Assembly: GCA_965240365.1 (NCBI GenBank)
Contig: OZ251218.1
Location: forward strand, 2,108,001-2,172,000
Source of the DNA: G965240365 sp965240365
GTDB lineage: Bacteria; Pseudomonadota; Gammaproteobacteria; Eutrophobiales; Eutrophobiaceae
Reading direction: 5' to 3'
Length of the DNA stretch: 64,000 nucleotides
This document shows positions 51,334 through 60,729 of the stretch, one piece after another. A program made the position numbers and the translations under genes. Position 1 is the first letter of the stretch; the number at the start of each line of letters is the position of its first letter. A model generated the notes under the pieces. It searched no databases, was not told where the DNA came from, and worked only from the letters and a program-made list of their open reading frames with translations.

Positions 51334-52691
51334 TGTCCCGCTACGACATGCTGTTGCTGCCCCTGGCCCTGTGCCTGTTGCTGGCCATATCCCCCGTAGT
51401 GCCCGCGGCCGAGGACAATCTTTCGATACCGCAATTGTTGCAACAGGTGAAAGAGGGCCGGGCCAGGGACGCCGCCGAAAACAAACGGCGCGAACAGGCC
51501 TTTGTCAGGGAGCGCGAAGAGCAGGTACGGCGCATCAAGGCGGCGATGGCCGAGGTTCAGCGCCTTGAGGCCCGCAGCGCGGAACTGGAAGCGCGCTTTA
51601 ACGAGAATGAACTCATGGTCGAGGAAAAGCGCGGGCAGCGCGATGAGCGCCTGGGTTCGCTCAAGGAATTATTCGGCCACCTGACCGCCGCGGCCGGAGA
51701 CCTGCGCAGCCGCTTTCAGAACTCAATTACGACCGGCCAGTTCCCCCAACGCGAACTCTTTTTGAACCGGCTCATCAAGAAAATGAACAGCGATACCGAT
51801 CTGCCGACCCTGGCCGAGATCGAACAGATCTGGTACGAACTGCACCGCGAGATGACCGAATCCGGCCGCGTGGTCAAATACCGCGCGGCCGTCGGCACCG
51901 AAAAAAACCGTGAAACCGTGCGTATCGGTTTGTTTAATCTGGTCTCAAACGGCGAATATCTGGCCTATGACGCGGACACGCGCAGCGTCTCCGTGTTGCC
52001 GCGGCAGCCCGTGGGCCTGGCGCGGGAGGCCGAGGCCCTGCAAGCCTCTTCCGGCCCGTATATGCCGATCGGGATTGACCCCACGGGGGCGGCCGGCGGC
52101 GGCTTTTTGAAGGCGATAATCAACACGCCGACCTGGCAGGAGCGCTGGCATCAGGGCCGCGTAGTCGGTTATATCATTACCGGCATTGGCGTGTTTGCGC
52201 TGCTGGTGGCGCTGTGGCGCTTCCTTCGATTGAATTTGATCGGCATGCAGATCCGCGGCCAGTTGAAGCGCAAGCAAATCCGGCCCAACAATCCCCTGGG
52301 CCGTATTCTGAAGGTCGCGGAAGACAACAAGGGCTCGGATATGGACAGCCTGGAACTCAGGATGGGCGAGGCCATATTAAAGGAAAGCCCGAAGATTCAG
52401 TCGGGCCTGGCCCTGCTCAGGATCATCGCGATGGTGGCGCCGCTGCTGGGGCTGTTGGGGACCGTGACCGGCATGATTATCGTGTTTCAGGCGATCACGA
52501 TCTATGGCGCGGGCGACCCGAAGGCGATGGCCGGCGGGATCTCCAGCGCGCTGGTCACGACCGTGCTGGGCCTGATAGTCGCGATCCCGACCCTGTTATT
52601 GCATACCCTGTTAAACGGCAAGGCCAGGAAACTGCTGCATATTCTCGAAGAGCAGAGCGCGGGCATCGTGGCCGAACGGGCCGGCCGTTAG
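51333..52691 (+). CDS. TtpC-like MotA/TolQ/ExbB proton-channel protein
   Basis: A 452-residue protein: signal, coiled coil at about 30-110 (REQAFVREREEQVRRIKAAM), a periplasmic part, one helix at about 270-295, and the MotA/TolQ/ExbB domain (IIAMVAPLLGLLGTVTGMII, AGGISSALVTTVLGLIVAIP). Long ExbB-like proteins of this type (TtpC) are needed for TonB2 function in Vibrio. Follows DUF3450 without a gap. Confidence 0.85.
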   Translation: MSRYDMLLLPLALCLLLAISPVVPAAEDNLSIPQLLQQVKEGRARDAAENKRREQAFVREREEQVRRIKAAMAEVQRLEARSAELEARFNENELMVEEKRGQRDERLGSLKELFGHLTAAAGDLRSRFQNSITTGQFPQRELFLNRLIKKMNSDTDLPTLAEIEQIWYELHREMTESGRVVKYRAAVGTEKNRETVRIGLFNLVSNGEYLAYDADTRSVSVLPRQPVGLAREAEALQASSGPYMPIGIDPTGAAGGGFLKAIINTPTWQERWHQGRVVGYIITGIGVFALLVALWRFLRLNLIGMQIRGQLKRKQIRPNNPLGRILKVAEDNKGSDMDSLELRMGEAILKESPKIQSGLALLRIIAMVAPLLGLLGTVTGMIIVFQAITIYGAGDPKAMAGGISSALVTTVLGLIVAIPTLLLHTLLNGKARKLLHILEEQSAGIVAERAGR

Positions 52692-52710
52692 CCCGGCGGG
52701 TGAGCGAAGC

Positions 52711-53241
52711 ATGTCCCTGTACCTGCTGGACGCGCTGGAGGCCATCCATAATTTTTTCAACGCCGGCGGCCCGGTGCTGTATTTGATCGCCATCCTGACC
52801 TTCATCATGTGGCTCTTGATGCTGGAGCGATTCTGGTATTTTTTCTTTGATTACCGGCGTGACGCCAAAAGCGTGATAGCACAATGGGAAGCGCGTTCGG
52901 AGCGCCGTTCCTGGGATGCCCTGGCGATACGCGACAAGCTCATCTCCGAGACGCGGCTCAGGATCGGCCAGAATCTGGACCTGATCAAGACCCTGATCGC
53001 GGTCTGCCCCTTGTTCGGCCTGCTGGGCACCGTGACCGGGATGATCGATGTGTTCACGGTATTGTCGATTACCGGCGGCGCCGACGCGAAGTCGATGGCG
53101 GCCGGCGTATCAAGGGCCACGATCCCGACCATGGCCGGGATGGTGGCGGCCCTGTCCGGCGTGTTTGCCAATATCTACATCCGCCGGAAGGCGCTCCGGG
53201 AAAATCATCTTATTGAAGAACATTTAACCATGGACCATTAA
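52711..53241 (+). CDS. exbB: ExbB-type biopolymer transport protein
   Basis: A 176-residue protein with three helices and the ExbB motif LIAVCPLFGLLGTVTGMIDV then GVSRATIPTMAGMVAALSGV. It forms the proton channel with ExbD that energises TonB. Second ExbB-like protein in the operon, as expected for TonB2. Confidence 0.9.
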   Translation: MSLYLLDALEAIHNFFNAGGPVLYLIAILTFIMWLLMLERFWYFFFDYRRDAKSVIAQWEARSERRSWDALAIRDKLISETRLRIGQNLDLIKTLIAVCPLFGLLGTVTGMIDVFTVLSITGGADAKSMAAGVSRATIPTMAGMVAALSGVFANIYIRRKALRENHLIEEHLTMDH

Positions 53242-53243
53242 CA

Positions 53244-53663
53244 ATGCGGCGCCGTATCACACTCAAAACGGATAACAACGAAGACGAAAGCGCGGTGGAT
53301 TTGACCCCGATGCTGGATGTCGTGTTTATCATGCTGATCTTTTTTATCGTAACCGCCACGTTTATCAAGGAGGCCGGGGTGGAAGTAAACCGGCCGGACG
53401 CCAATACCTCGGACCAGAAAGACAACACCACGGTGCTGGTGGCGATCAACGCGGACAACAGCATCTGGATAGACAAGCGCCGCATTGACGTGCGCTCGGT
53501 GCGGGCCAATATCGAGCGCCTGCATGCCGAAAATCCCGAGGGCGGCGTCGTGATTCAGGCCGATGAACTGGCCTCGGTCAAGACCTTTACGGCGGTGCTG
53601 GACGCGGCCCGCGAGGTGGTGCCGCCGGAAAATGTTTCGCTGGCCACGGAGCAGGGCGGTTAA
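53244..53663 (+). CDS. exbD: ExbD-type biopolymer transport protein
   Basis: A 139-residue protein with one N-terminal helix carrying the essential Asp (VDLTPMLDVVFIMLIFFIVT) and a periplasmic domain (VLVAINADNSIWIDKRRIDV). It works with ExbB. Two bases separate it from exbB. Confidence 0.9.
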   Translation: MRRRITLKTDNNEDESAVDLTPMLDVVFIMLIFFIVTATFIKEAGVEVNRPDANTSDQKDNTTVLVAINADNSIWIDKRRIDVRSVRANIERLHAENPEGGVVIQADELASVKTFTAVLDAAREVVPPENVSLATEQGG

Positions 53664-53669
53664 AGCGCG

Positions 53670-54284
53670 ATGAGAGCCCTGCTGCGCGCCCTGTATGTCT
53701 TCCCGCCGGCGGCGCTGGTCACATTGTTATTATTAAGCCTGATGGTGAGCCTGATCGAATTTGCCGACAAGAGCCTGGATGAAAAGCAGCGGATCAAGCT
53801 GCCGGATATCTATATGCCGGAAGTGGAGATCGAAATCGAGCGCCTCATTGAAAAACCGGACAAGCCGGAGGTCGATGAGACCCCGCCGCCGGACATCCCC
53901 GAGCAGGACTTTGACAAGATCGACGGCAATGCCGCGGTGGGCCGGATCGTAACGGGCAAGATCAAGACCGGTCTTGATTTAAACATCGGCGCGGGCCTGC
54001 AAGTCACGGACGGCGAGTATCTGCCGATCGTCAAGGTGGCGCCGCAATATCCGCGCCGGGCTTTGAGCCGTGGCATCGAGGGTTATGTCATCCTCGAATA
54101 TACCGTGACCAAACAGGGCACGGTCAAAAACCCGGTCATAATTGAGGCCAAGCCGAAGGGCACCTTTGACCGGGCCGCCATAAAGTCGGCCTTGCGTTAT
54201 AAATACAAGCCGCGCGTGGTTGACGGCGAACCAATAGAGGTCGCCGGCGTGCGCACCCGGATCACCTTTGAGTTGACAGAATAA
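53670..54284 (+). CDS. tonB: TonB-type energy transducer (TonB2)
   Basis: A 204-residue protein with one N-terminal helix, a short Pro-rich acidic linker (KPEVDETPPPDIPEQDF) and a TonB C-terminal domain with the YP box (VAPQYPRRALSRGIEGYVIL) and FDRAAIKSALRYKYKPRVVD. It passes proton-motive energy from ExbBD to outer-membrane receptors such as the FecA-like protein at 62555. The linker is short compared with TonB1, a normal TonB2 feature. Confidence 0.88.
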   Translation: MRALLRALYVFPPAALVTLLLLSLMVSLIEFADKSLDEKQRIKLPDIYMPEVEIEIERLIEKPDKPEVDETPPPDIPEQDFDKIDGNAAVGRIVTGKIKTGLDLNIGAGLQVTDGEYLPIVKVAPQYPRRALSRGIEGYVILEYTVTKQGTVKNPVIIEAKPKGTFDRAAIKSALRYKYKPRVVDGEPIEVAGVRTRITFELTE

Positions 54285-54306
54285 TCCAGACGGGGGGAAA
54301 TCAGTG

Positions 54307-55692
54307 ATGAACAGGATACGCAATAAATGGCTGGTCATCGCGCTGCTCGGCGTCCTCATTACCCTGCCCTTTAACAGCCATGCCCGGAAAAAAAACGAGA
54401 CCCGGGCGACCGGCGCGATCGACGCGAAAACCTTTGAAATATTGACCGAGGCGCAGGCGGAAACGGAAGCCGGCAATTACCAGCGCGCCATCGATCTGCT
54501 GGAGACCATAAAAAACAGCGATAAATTAAACAGTTATGCCAGGAGCCAGATGTGGAATTTTTATGCCTTCATCTATGCCAGCCAGGACAAGTACCGGCAG
54601 GCCATAGGCGCGTATAAAAAGATCCTGGCCGAGGCGGACGCCCCGGACGGCCTCAAGCTCACGGCAAAATACACCATGGCGCAGATGTACTTTCAGCTTG
54701 AAGATTATCCGTCGGTCATCGCCTTTATGGAAGCCTGGCTAAAGGAAGTGCCAAAGCCCACCGCGACCGCCCATATCATGCTGGCGCAGGCGCATTACCA
54801 GCTCAGGAACTGGCAGCCGGCCCTCGCCAATCTGGACCGGGCGATCGCGCTGGAACAGGCGCAGGGCAAACCGATCAAGGAGAACTGGCTGCGCATGAAG
54901 GCCGCGATCTACTTTGAAAAGAACGACACCAAAAACACCCTCAAGACCTACAGGCAATTATTTCATTTATACCCCAGAAGAAATTATCTGCGCCAGATCG
55001 CGGGCCTGCATGGCGAACTGGGGCAGGATCGCAAACGCCTGACCACCTATGACGCCCTCTATCTTGACGGCGCGCTTGACAGGGAAACGGATGTGTTGAA
55101 TCTGGCCTATATGTATCTGGGCCAGGAAATCCCCTACAAGGCCGGCCGGATCATCGAAACAGGCATGGAGCGCAAGCTGATCAAGCAAAGCCCGAAGCAG
55201 GTGGAGACCCTGGCCAATGCCTGGGCCCAGGCCAACGAGCACAAAAAGGCAATCCCGGCCCTGGAACGCGCGGCCGGATTATCCGAAAAAGGACTTCTGT
55301 ATGCCAGACTGGCGGGCGTGCATTTTGACGCGGGCAACTTTGCAAAGGCCGCCGCGGCGGCCAAAAAAGCCAACCAGAAGGGCGGCTTAAAACGCAAGGA
55401 CAACAACGCGATGTTGATGGGCATGGCCCTGTTCAACATTAAAAAATACGAAAACGCCCTGCAGGCCTTTCGCCTGGCCAAGAAATCCAAAAGAACATTC
55501 CGTGACGCGCGCAAGTGGGAACAATATACCCTGAGCGAACTGGAAAGATTGCGGGCGCTGGAAGAAAGCAAGTTCAGGCTGGCCGAAAAAACGCAGGAAA
55601 CATTGCAGGCCGATGAAAATAATGTCGAGGCCATAGGCGGCAATTTATTGCCGCAGGCCCCGCCTGATGCTAAGTTGAGGCCCGTGGAGTGA
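54307..55692 (+). CDS. TPR-repeat protein of the TonB2 operon
   Basis: A 461-residue secreted or periplasmic protein, signal ending SHA, built of about eight TPR hairpins (AQAETEAGNYQRAIDLLETI, QAHYQLRNWQPALANLDRAI, ALFNIKKYENALQAFRLAKK). Last gene of the TonB2 operon in Vibrio and Shewanella relatives too. GGGGGGAAA lies before the start; a GTG one codon earlier is also possible. Likely a scaffold, inferred. Confidence 0.82.
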   Translation: MNRIRNKWLVIALLGVLITLPFNSHARKKNETRATGAIDAKTFEILTEAQAETEAGNYQRAIDLLETIKNSDKLNSYARSQMWNFYAFIYASQDKYRQAIGAYKKILAEADAPDGLKLTAKYTMAQMYFQLEDYPSVIAFMEAWLKEVPKPTATAHIMLAQAHYQLRNWQPALANLDRAIALEQAQGKPIKENWLRMKAAIYFEKNDTKNTLKTYRQLFHLYPRRNYLRQIAGLHGELGQDRKRLTTYDALYLDGALDRETDVLNLAYMYLGQEIPYKAGRIIETGMERKLIKQSPKQVETLANAWAQANEHKKAIPALERAAGLSEKGLLYARLAGVHFDAGNFAKAAAAAKKANQKGGLKRKDNNAMLMGMALFNIKKYENALQAFRLAKKSKRTFRDARKWEQYTLSELERLRALEESKFRLAEKTQETLQADENNVEAIGGNLLPQAPPDAKLRPVE

Positions 55693-55719
55693 GTTAAAAC
55701 AGGGTAAGGGGGAGGATTG

Positions 55720-55923
55720 ATGATGAGGGTAATCAATATGCCGGATAAAAGTAAAGCCGGTGTTTTGGCCGTGGCAACCGACACGGCGCCTTTTCCATTC
55801 GCCCCCCCCCCCCCCCCCCCCCCCGTAAATGCGAATGGGAATGGAATACGATACCGCTGTTATTGGCGCCGGGCCGGCCGGCTTAGCCACCGCAATTCAC
55901 CTCAAGCAACTGGCGCGGGCTGA
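55720..55923 (+). CDS. Small ORF reading through a poly-C tract
   Basis: ATG at 55720 behind a strong GGGGGAGG; reads MMRVINMPDKSKAGVLAVAT, then DTAPFPFAPPPPPPPVNANG and ends at 55923, overlapping the next gene. The 23-C run encodes the prolines. With 22 or 25 C the frame would instead stop at the TAA directly before the ATG of the ETF-QO gene (TAAATG), giving tight translational coupling; with 23 it reads past it. Whether it is a real protein is unknown. Confidence 0.4.
   Translation: MMRVINMPDKSKAGVLAVATDTAPFPFAPPPPPPPVNANGNGIRYRCYWRRAGRLSHRNSPQATGAG
55802..55824 (+). repeat. Poly-C tract of 23
   Basis: Homopolymer at 55802-55824, ending four bases before the ATG at 55829. Such tracts are prone to slipped-strand change of length and are used as on/off switches in phase-variable genes. 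They are also a typical site of sequencing or assembly error. Confidence 0.85.
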
Positions 55924-57061
55924 ACGGCGGTCCGTCTCGGTCTGTATCCTGGAAAAAGGCCCGGAGGTCGGCAGCCGTATATTGCCGGGCGCCGTATTCA
56001 AACCGTCCGCCCTGAATGAATTGCTGCCGGACTGGCAAGCCGAAGAGGCCCTGTTGCGAACGGCGGTCAGCCGGGAAGAGGTATATTTTTTTAGCGGGCC
56101 GGAGCAGGCCGTCAAGATCCCGCCCCGCTATGTTCCCAAGGCGCTGCATAACAAGGGCAACTATATCGCCAGCCTGGCCCATGTCTGCCGCTGGCTGGCC
56201 GGGCAGGCCGAGGCGCTCGGGGTTGATATCCTTACCGCCTTGCCCGCGGACGACCTGATTATTGACGGGGCCGATGTCGTCCGCGGCGTGGGCGTGCTCG
56301 CGGCGCCCACGCGGGACGCTGACGGCCGCCGCCAGGCCGGCCGTGAAGTCCGCGCTAAATATACGGTCTTTGCCGAGGGCTGCCGGGGGCCATTGGGCGA
56401 GCGTTTGATAGAGTATTATGGCCTTGGCAGGGGTTCGGACACGCAACGCTATGGCCTTGGTCTGACAGAAACATGGGAGGCGCCCGCGGCGCGCCACCGG
56501 CCCGGTCTGGTCCTCTATGGCGGCGGCTGGCCGTTCTCGGAGTCCGGCTCAAGCGGCGGCTTTTTTCTGTTTCACCAGCCACAAAGCCGAATCAGCGCGG
56601 GTTTAATCAGGGACTTGAATCCCCATAATGCCGGCCCGAATCTCGCCGAGCAATTCGAGAGTTTCAAACAGCACCCTCAAATCCGGCAATTCCTGGCGGA
56701 TGGCAGGCGGCTGTCCCGCGATAGCTGGAATATTACCCTTGGCGGTTATTTCTCCTTACCGAAGATGGTCATGCCGGGCGCCATCCTCGTTGGCTGCGAC
56801 GCCGGCACCCTGCACTTTGCCAGGCTCAGCCTGCCGCCTTCCCTGATGCCCGCCAACGCCGATGCGGACAGCTTGAACCTGGCCCTGATCAAGGGCAGTC
56901 ATACGGCCATGAAGTCCGGGATGCTGGCCGCGGAGACGATCTTTGCCGCGCTGGCCGGCGGCGGCGCGGGCGGGCAGGAACTCGACGATTACTATTCCCG
57001 CTTCAAGCAGTCATGGCTGCACGAGGAATTGTATAGCGCCGGCGAACTGGCGGGGTTTTAG
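55829..57061 (+). CDS. Electron-transfer flavoprotein-ubiquinone oxidoreductase, C-terminally truncated
   Basis: A 410-residue protein matching ETF-QO: YDTAVIGAGPAGLATAIHLK, PGAVFKPSALNELLPDWQ, HNKGNYIASLAHVCRWLAGQ, AKYTVFAEGCRGPLGERLI, LPKMVMPGAILVGCDAG. It ends LDDYYSRFKQSWLHEELYSA just where family members continue into a ~140-residue part with the 4Fe-4S cluster. So it lacks the domain that passes electrons to ubiquinone. There are three ATGs within 15 bases (55829, 55835, 55841). The 3' end meets the convergent argG ten bases away. Confidence 0.75.
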   Translation: MRMGMEYDTAVIGAGPAGLATAIHLKQLARAERRSVSVCILEKGPEVGSRILPGAVFKPSALNELLPDWQAEEALLRTAVSREEVYFFSGPEQAVKIPPRYVPKALHNKGNYIASLAHVCRWLAGQAEALGVDILTALPADDLIIDGADVVRGVGVLAAPTRDADGRRQAGREVRAKYTVFAEGCRGPLGERLIEYYGLGRGSDTQRYGLGLTETWEAPAARHRPGLVLYGGGWPFSESGSSGGFFLFHQPQSRISAGLIRDLNPHNAGPNLAEQFESFKQHPQIRQFLADGRRLSRDSWNITLGGYFSLPKMVMPGAILVGCDAGTLHFARLSLPPSLMPANADADSLNLALIKGSHTAMKSGMLAAETIFAALAGGGAGGQELDDYYSRFKQSWLHEELYSAGELAGF

Positions 57062-57070
57062 TTTCTGAAT

Positions 57071-58306
57071 TCAGGGCTTGCCGGCTTGACCGCGTCTTTT
57101 GCGGGCCTGAATCCTGAGCCGGAGCGCATTCAGCTTGATAAAGCCGGCCGCGTCCGCCTGATCAAAACGGCCGGCGTCGTCCTCAAAGGTGGCGGCGGCT
57201 TTGTCAAACAGGCTGTCGGAATCCGACTTGCGCCCGCTGACGCGGACACTGCCCTTGTAGAGCCTGAGCCGGACCACGCCATTCACGGCGGCCCGGCTTT
57301 GATCGATCAGGGCCTGCAACGCCAGCCGCTCGGGACTCCACCAATAGCCGTTATACACCAGCGCCGCATAGCGGGGCATCAGTTCGTCCTTCAGGTGCAT
57401 GACTTCGCGATCCAGGGTCAATGATTCCATCGCCCGCCGGGCCTTGAGCAATATCGTTCCGCCCGGCGTCTCGTAACAGCCGCGCGATTTCATCCCGACA
57501 TAGCGGTTTTCGACTATATCATCCCGCCCTATGCCATGCCGGCCGCCGAGTTTATTGAGTTCGGCCAGCAACCGGGCGGGGGAGCGGGCGCGGCCGTTTA
57601 AGGCGACCGGGTCGCCCTGCCTGAATTCTATCTGGATGGATTCGGCCGTATCCGGGGCCTGTTCGGGCGCGACGGTCCAGCGCCACATGGCCGCGGCGGG
57701 CTCGGCCCAGGGGTCTTCCAGTTCGCCGCCTTCATAAGAGATATGCAGCAGGTTGGCGTCCATTGAATAGGGCGAAGCCCCGGCCCGCGCGCCGTCAATG
57801 GGGATCCCGTGTTGCCCGGCGTATTGCATGAGTTTCTCGCGCGAAGATAAATCCCATTCCCGCCACGGCGCGATGATCCGCACATCGGGTTTCAGCGCAT
57901 AAGCGCCAAGCTCAAATCGAACCTGATCATTGCCCTTGCCGGTCGCGCCATGCGCGATGGCGTCCGCGCCGGTTTCTGCCGCGATCTCGGTCAGGCGTTT
58001 GGCGATCAGCGGGCGGGCGATGGATGTGCCAAGCAGATATTCGCCCTCATACAGGGCGTTTGCGCGAAACATCGGAAACACAAAGTCACGCGCGTATTCT
58101 TCAGTGAGGTCTTCAATATAGATTTCCCTGACGCCCATTTTTTCCGCCTTGGCCCGGGCCGGCTCAAGTTCTTCGCCCTGGCCAATATCGGCGGTAAAGG
58201 TGACGATTTCACAGCCATAGGTCTCCCGCAGCCAGACGAGGATAACGGAAGTGTCGAGGCCGCCCGAATAGGCCAGGACGATTTTGTTGATTTTTTTGGG
58301 GTTCAT
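57071..58306 (-). CDS. argG: Argininosuccinate synthase
   Basis: A 411-residue protein: the ATP-binding P-loop AYSGGLDTSVILVWL, IAHGATGKGNDQVRFELGAY, and GRARSPARLLAELNKLGGRH, VENRYVGMKSRGCYETPGGT. It joins citrulline and aspartate in arginine synthesis. Normal length, intact. It stands alone with repeats on its upstream side and is convergent with the truncated ETF-QO gene. Confidence 0.94.
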   Translation of the reverse strand: MNPKKINKIVLAYSGGLDTSVILVWLRETYGCEIVTFTADIGQGEELEPARAKAEKMGVREIYIEDLTEEYARDFVFPMFRANALYEGEYLLGTSIARPLIAKRLTEIAAETGADAIAHGATGKGNDQVRFELGAYALKPDVRIIAPWREWDLSSREKLMQYAGQHGIPIDGARAGASPYSMDANLLHISYEGGELEDPWAEPAAAMWRWTVAPEQAPDTAESIQIEFRQGDPVALNGRARSPARLLAELNKLGGRHGIGRDDIVENRYVGMKSRGCYETPGGTILLKARRAMESLTLDREVMHLKDELMPRYAALVYNGYWWSPERLALQALIDQSRAAVNGVVRLRLYKGSVRVSGRKSDSDSLFDKAAATFEDDAGRFDQADAAGFIKLNALRLRIQARKRRGQAGKP

Positions 58307-59032
58307 GGGTTTGATCCTGCGCGTTAAAAAGCCGTTTATTTTAGGGCGCGGTGGCGAAGGCTACAAGCTCCCCGGCAATACTGTCATTCCCGCTGAGCGG
58401 GAATGGATAGTTAAACCACTGGATTCCTCGGCGGCCTGTTCCTGACGCCACTCTACCACCTGCATCCATGCAGGCGAGCTTTCGCTGGAATGACGATGGA
58501 GGCAACGGTATATTTCGGCAACCTTCAACACCACTCCTCCATTGCGCCATATTGGCCTGCCTAAGGCAGGCAAAGGCGCATCCAACAACCCCCGTCGTCA
58601 TTCCAGCGAAAGCTGGAATCCAGGAAGGCGATGCCGGGGTGTTGGATAGTCCCCGGTTTTCACTGAACCGGAATGCCGTCCCTGATGGTCATTCCCGCCT
58701 GGCGGGAATGTATAGTTAAAATCACTGGATTCCTCGGCGGCCTGTTCCTGACGCCGCTCTACCACCTGCATCCATGCAGGCGAGCTTTCGCTGGAATGAC
58801 GATGGAGGCAACGGTATATCCCGGCAACCTTCAACACCACTCCTCCATCTGATTATTCAGTAACAGTTAAAATAAGACTGCATACGTATATCCGGCCTCT
58901 GTGTTGGGGAATCATTGTCCCCGGGCCTCAATGAGAACCGCGCCCCTGTCGCTCTATCGTGCCTTCGGGCTTTTGCCCAGGCGGGCCTGCCTGGTGGCAG
59001 GGAAAGCTGACCAACTAAATATTATGAATCTG
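58307..59032. repeat. Repeat-filled gap between argG and fecI
   Basis: About 725 bases without a gene. A ~125-bp block (tggattcctcggcggcctgt ... cttcaacaccactcctcca) occurs at about 58424-58548 and again at 58731-58855, 307 bp apart, with only a handful of differences. Both end in a GAGCTTTCGCTGGAATGACG arm, and a CCAGCGAAAGCTGG hairpin lies between. Confidence 0.75.
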
Positions 59033-59051
59033 CATATTATTGATAACAATT
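59033..59051. promoter_or_regulatory. Candidate Fur box upstream of fecI
   Basis: CATATTATTGATAACAATT matches 10 of 19 positions of the Fur consensus, forms an imperfect palindrome and lies about 50 bases before the fecI ATG, the expected place for iron control of an ECF sigma gene. Confidence 0.4.
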
Positions 59052-59100
59052 CCTCTTTCATCTAAGCTGAGTGAACATTTATAAAGTTTGCTCAACTATC

Positions 59101-59649
59101 ATGTCCTCTGCCTTAGACTCACACACCTTTGCCGCGCTTTACCGCGATCACCACGGCTGGCTTTGCGGCTGGTTATATAAACGCCTGGATTGCTCCGAAC
59201 TGGCGGCCGATCTGGCCCAGGATACCTTTGTGCGGCTGCTGTCGAGTTCAGGCCAGAAACAGTTTGATTCTGCCGCCGCGGCGCGCGCCTATCTTCGCAC
59301 GGCGGCCAAAAACCTGTGCATCACGCTCTGGCGGCGGCAGGAAATCGAGCGGGCCTGGCTGGAAACGCTGGCGGAACAGCCGGAGCAGTGTGCGCCCTCG
59401 GCCGAGCGGCAGGCGATCGTGTTGCAGGCCCTGCAAGAGGTCAGCGCCCTGTTGCAAAGCCTGCCGGCAAAGACCGCGCGCGCCTTCTTGCTGGCCGAGG
59501 TCTGTCAGATGACGGATGACGCCGTCGGGCGGGAACTCGGCATCTCCGGGCGCATGGTGCGAAAGCATGTGGCCAGGGCCATGCTGGCCTGTCTGAATCT
59601 CAAGGCCCGGCAGACGGCCCTCGACCTGGCCCATGACGCGGACGAATAA
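59101..59649 (+). CDS. fecI: FecI-type ECF sigma factor
   Basis: A 182-residue sigma factor from the ATG at 59101 (a GTG ten codons upstream is possible). Region 2 is LAADLAQDTFVRLLSS and AYLRTAAKNLCITLWRRQEI; region 4 has a helix-turn-helix (MTDDAVGRELGISGRMVRKH). It directs RNA polymerase to the receptor promoter once released by FecR. Its stop is inside the fecR start, a 17-base overlap. Confidence 0.88.
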   Translation: MSSALDSHTFAALYRDHHGWLCGWLYKRLDCSELAADLAQDTFVRLLSSSGQKQFDSAAAARAYLRTAAKNLCITLWRRQEIERAWLETLAEQPEQCAPSAERQAIVLQALQEVSALLQSLPAKTARAFLLAEVCQMTDDAVGRELGISGRMVRKHVARAMLACLNLKARQTALDLAHDADE

Positions 59650-60619
59650 GCCCTCAGACGCGATCCTGCAACAGGCGGCCGAATGGTATGCCGCCTTGCG
59701 CGATGGCGAGGCCAGCGAACAACAGCGGGCAGAGTGGCAACAATGGCTGGATGAGAGCGAGCTTCATCTGGCCGCCTGGCAGAGTATTGAAGTAATCAGC
59801 CGGCAGTTTGAACCCCTGCAACGCGCGCCCACACCGGAACATATCGTCGATACCGTAGAGCAGGCCAATAAACGCCTGCAACGAAGGCGTCGGCTGCTGA
59901 CCGGATTGATCGTCATCACCGCGGGCGGCGTGGCCGGCGGGCTAAGCTGGCGGCATACTTCATTGCCGTTCACCATTCTGGCGCTCAGGGCAGACTACAA
60001 AACCGCCGTGGGCGAGCAGCGCGACATCCTGCTGCCCGATGGCAGCCGCCTCTGGCTTAATACGGCCAGCGCCGTGGACATGGATTTCAGCCAGGACCTG
60101 CGCCGGCTCATGCTTTGGAGCGGCGAGATTTTTATCGAGACCGCGCCGGCCGGAAGGCCCTTTGTGGTGGATACCCGGCATGGCCGGCTGCGGGTCCTGG
60201 GCACGCGCTTTAATGTCCTGCTCATGCCAGACGCCACCCGCCTCGCGGTTTACGCCGGCGCGGTGCGCGTCAGCCCCGCCGATTTGCAACAAGGCCGGGT
60301 GATTCAGGCCGGGCAACAGGCGCGCTTCAGCGCCGACAAGATCGATGCCGCGGCGCCGGCCGACACGGCCCGCGAAGCCTGGACGCGGGGCCTGCTGGTG
60401 GCCCAGGATATTACCCTGCACGAACTGGTTGCCGAACTGCGCCGCTATCGGCGCGGCCGTATCACACTCGCGGATGACATTGCCGACCTTAAAGTCTATG
60501 GCAACTTCCCCGCGCGCGACAGCGACCGGGCGCTGGCCATGCTCAGCACCGTCCTGCCGGTCAAAGTCGAACACACCATGCCCGGGTGGGTCAATATCAA
60601 ACCGCGCCGGGGCCGGTGA
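59633..60619 (+). CDS. fecR: FecR-type anti-sigma regulator
   Basis: A 328-residue protein: cytoplasmic domain (WYAALRDGEASEQQRAEWQQ), one helix at about 85-102 (LLTGLIVITAGGVAGGLSW), a FecR periplasmic domain (LPDGSRLWLNTASAVDMDF, VLGTRFNVLLM) and an STN-like end (DIADLKVYGNFPARDSDRAL). It senses the loaded receptor and releases or activates FecI. The intact counterpart of the fragment at 14815. Confidence 0.9.
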   Translation: MTRTNKPSDAILQQAAEWYAALRDGEASEQQRAEWQQWLDESELHLAAWQSIEVISRQFEPLQRAPTPEHIVDTVEQANKRLQRRRRLLTGLIVITAGGVAGGLSWRHTSLPFTILALRADYKTAVGEQRDILLPDGSRLWLNTASAVDMDFSQDLRRLMLWSGEIFIETAPAGRPFVVDTRHGRLRVLGTRFNVLLMPDATRLAVYAGAVRVSPADLQQGRVIQAGQQARFSADKIDAAAPADTAREAWTRGLLVAQDITLHELVAELRRYRRGRITLADDIADLKVYGNFPARDSDRALAMLSTVLPVKVEHTMPGWVNIKPRRGR

Positions 60620-60729
60620 CGGAATGGGCCCTGGTCTGCCCGCGGCCTGCTGCTTAGCATGATTTGTCTGCTTGTCATTCCCGCTTGCGCCTGCCTGCGC
60701 CGGACTGGTCGGGAAGATGCCCTTAGTTA

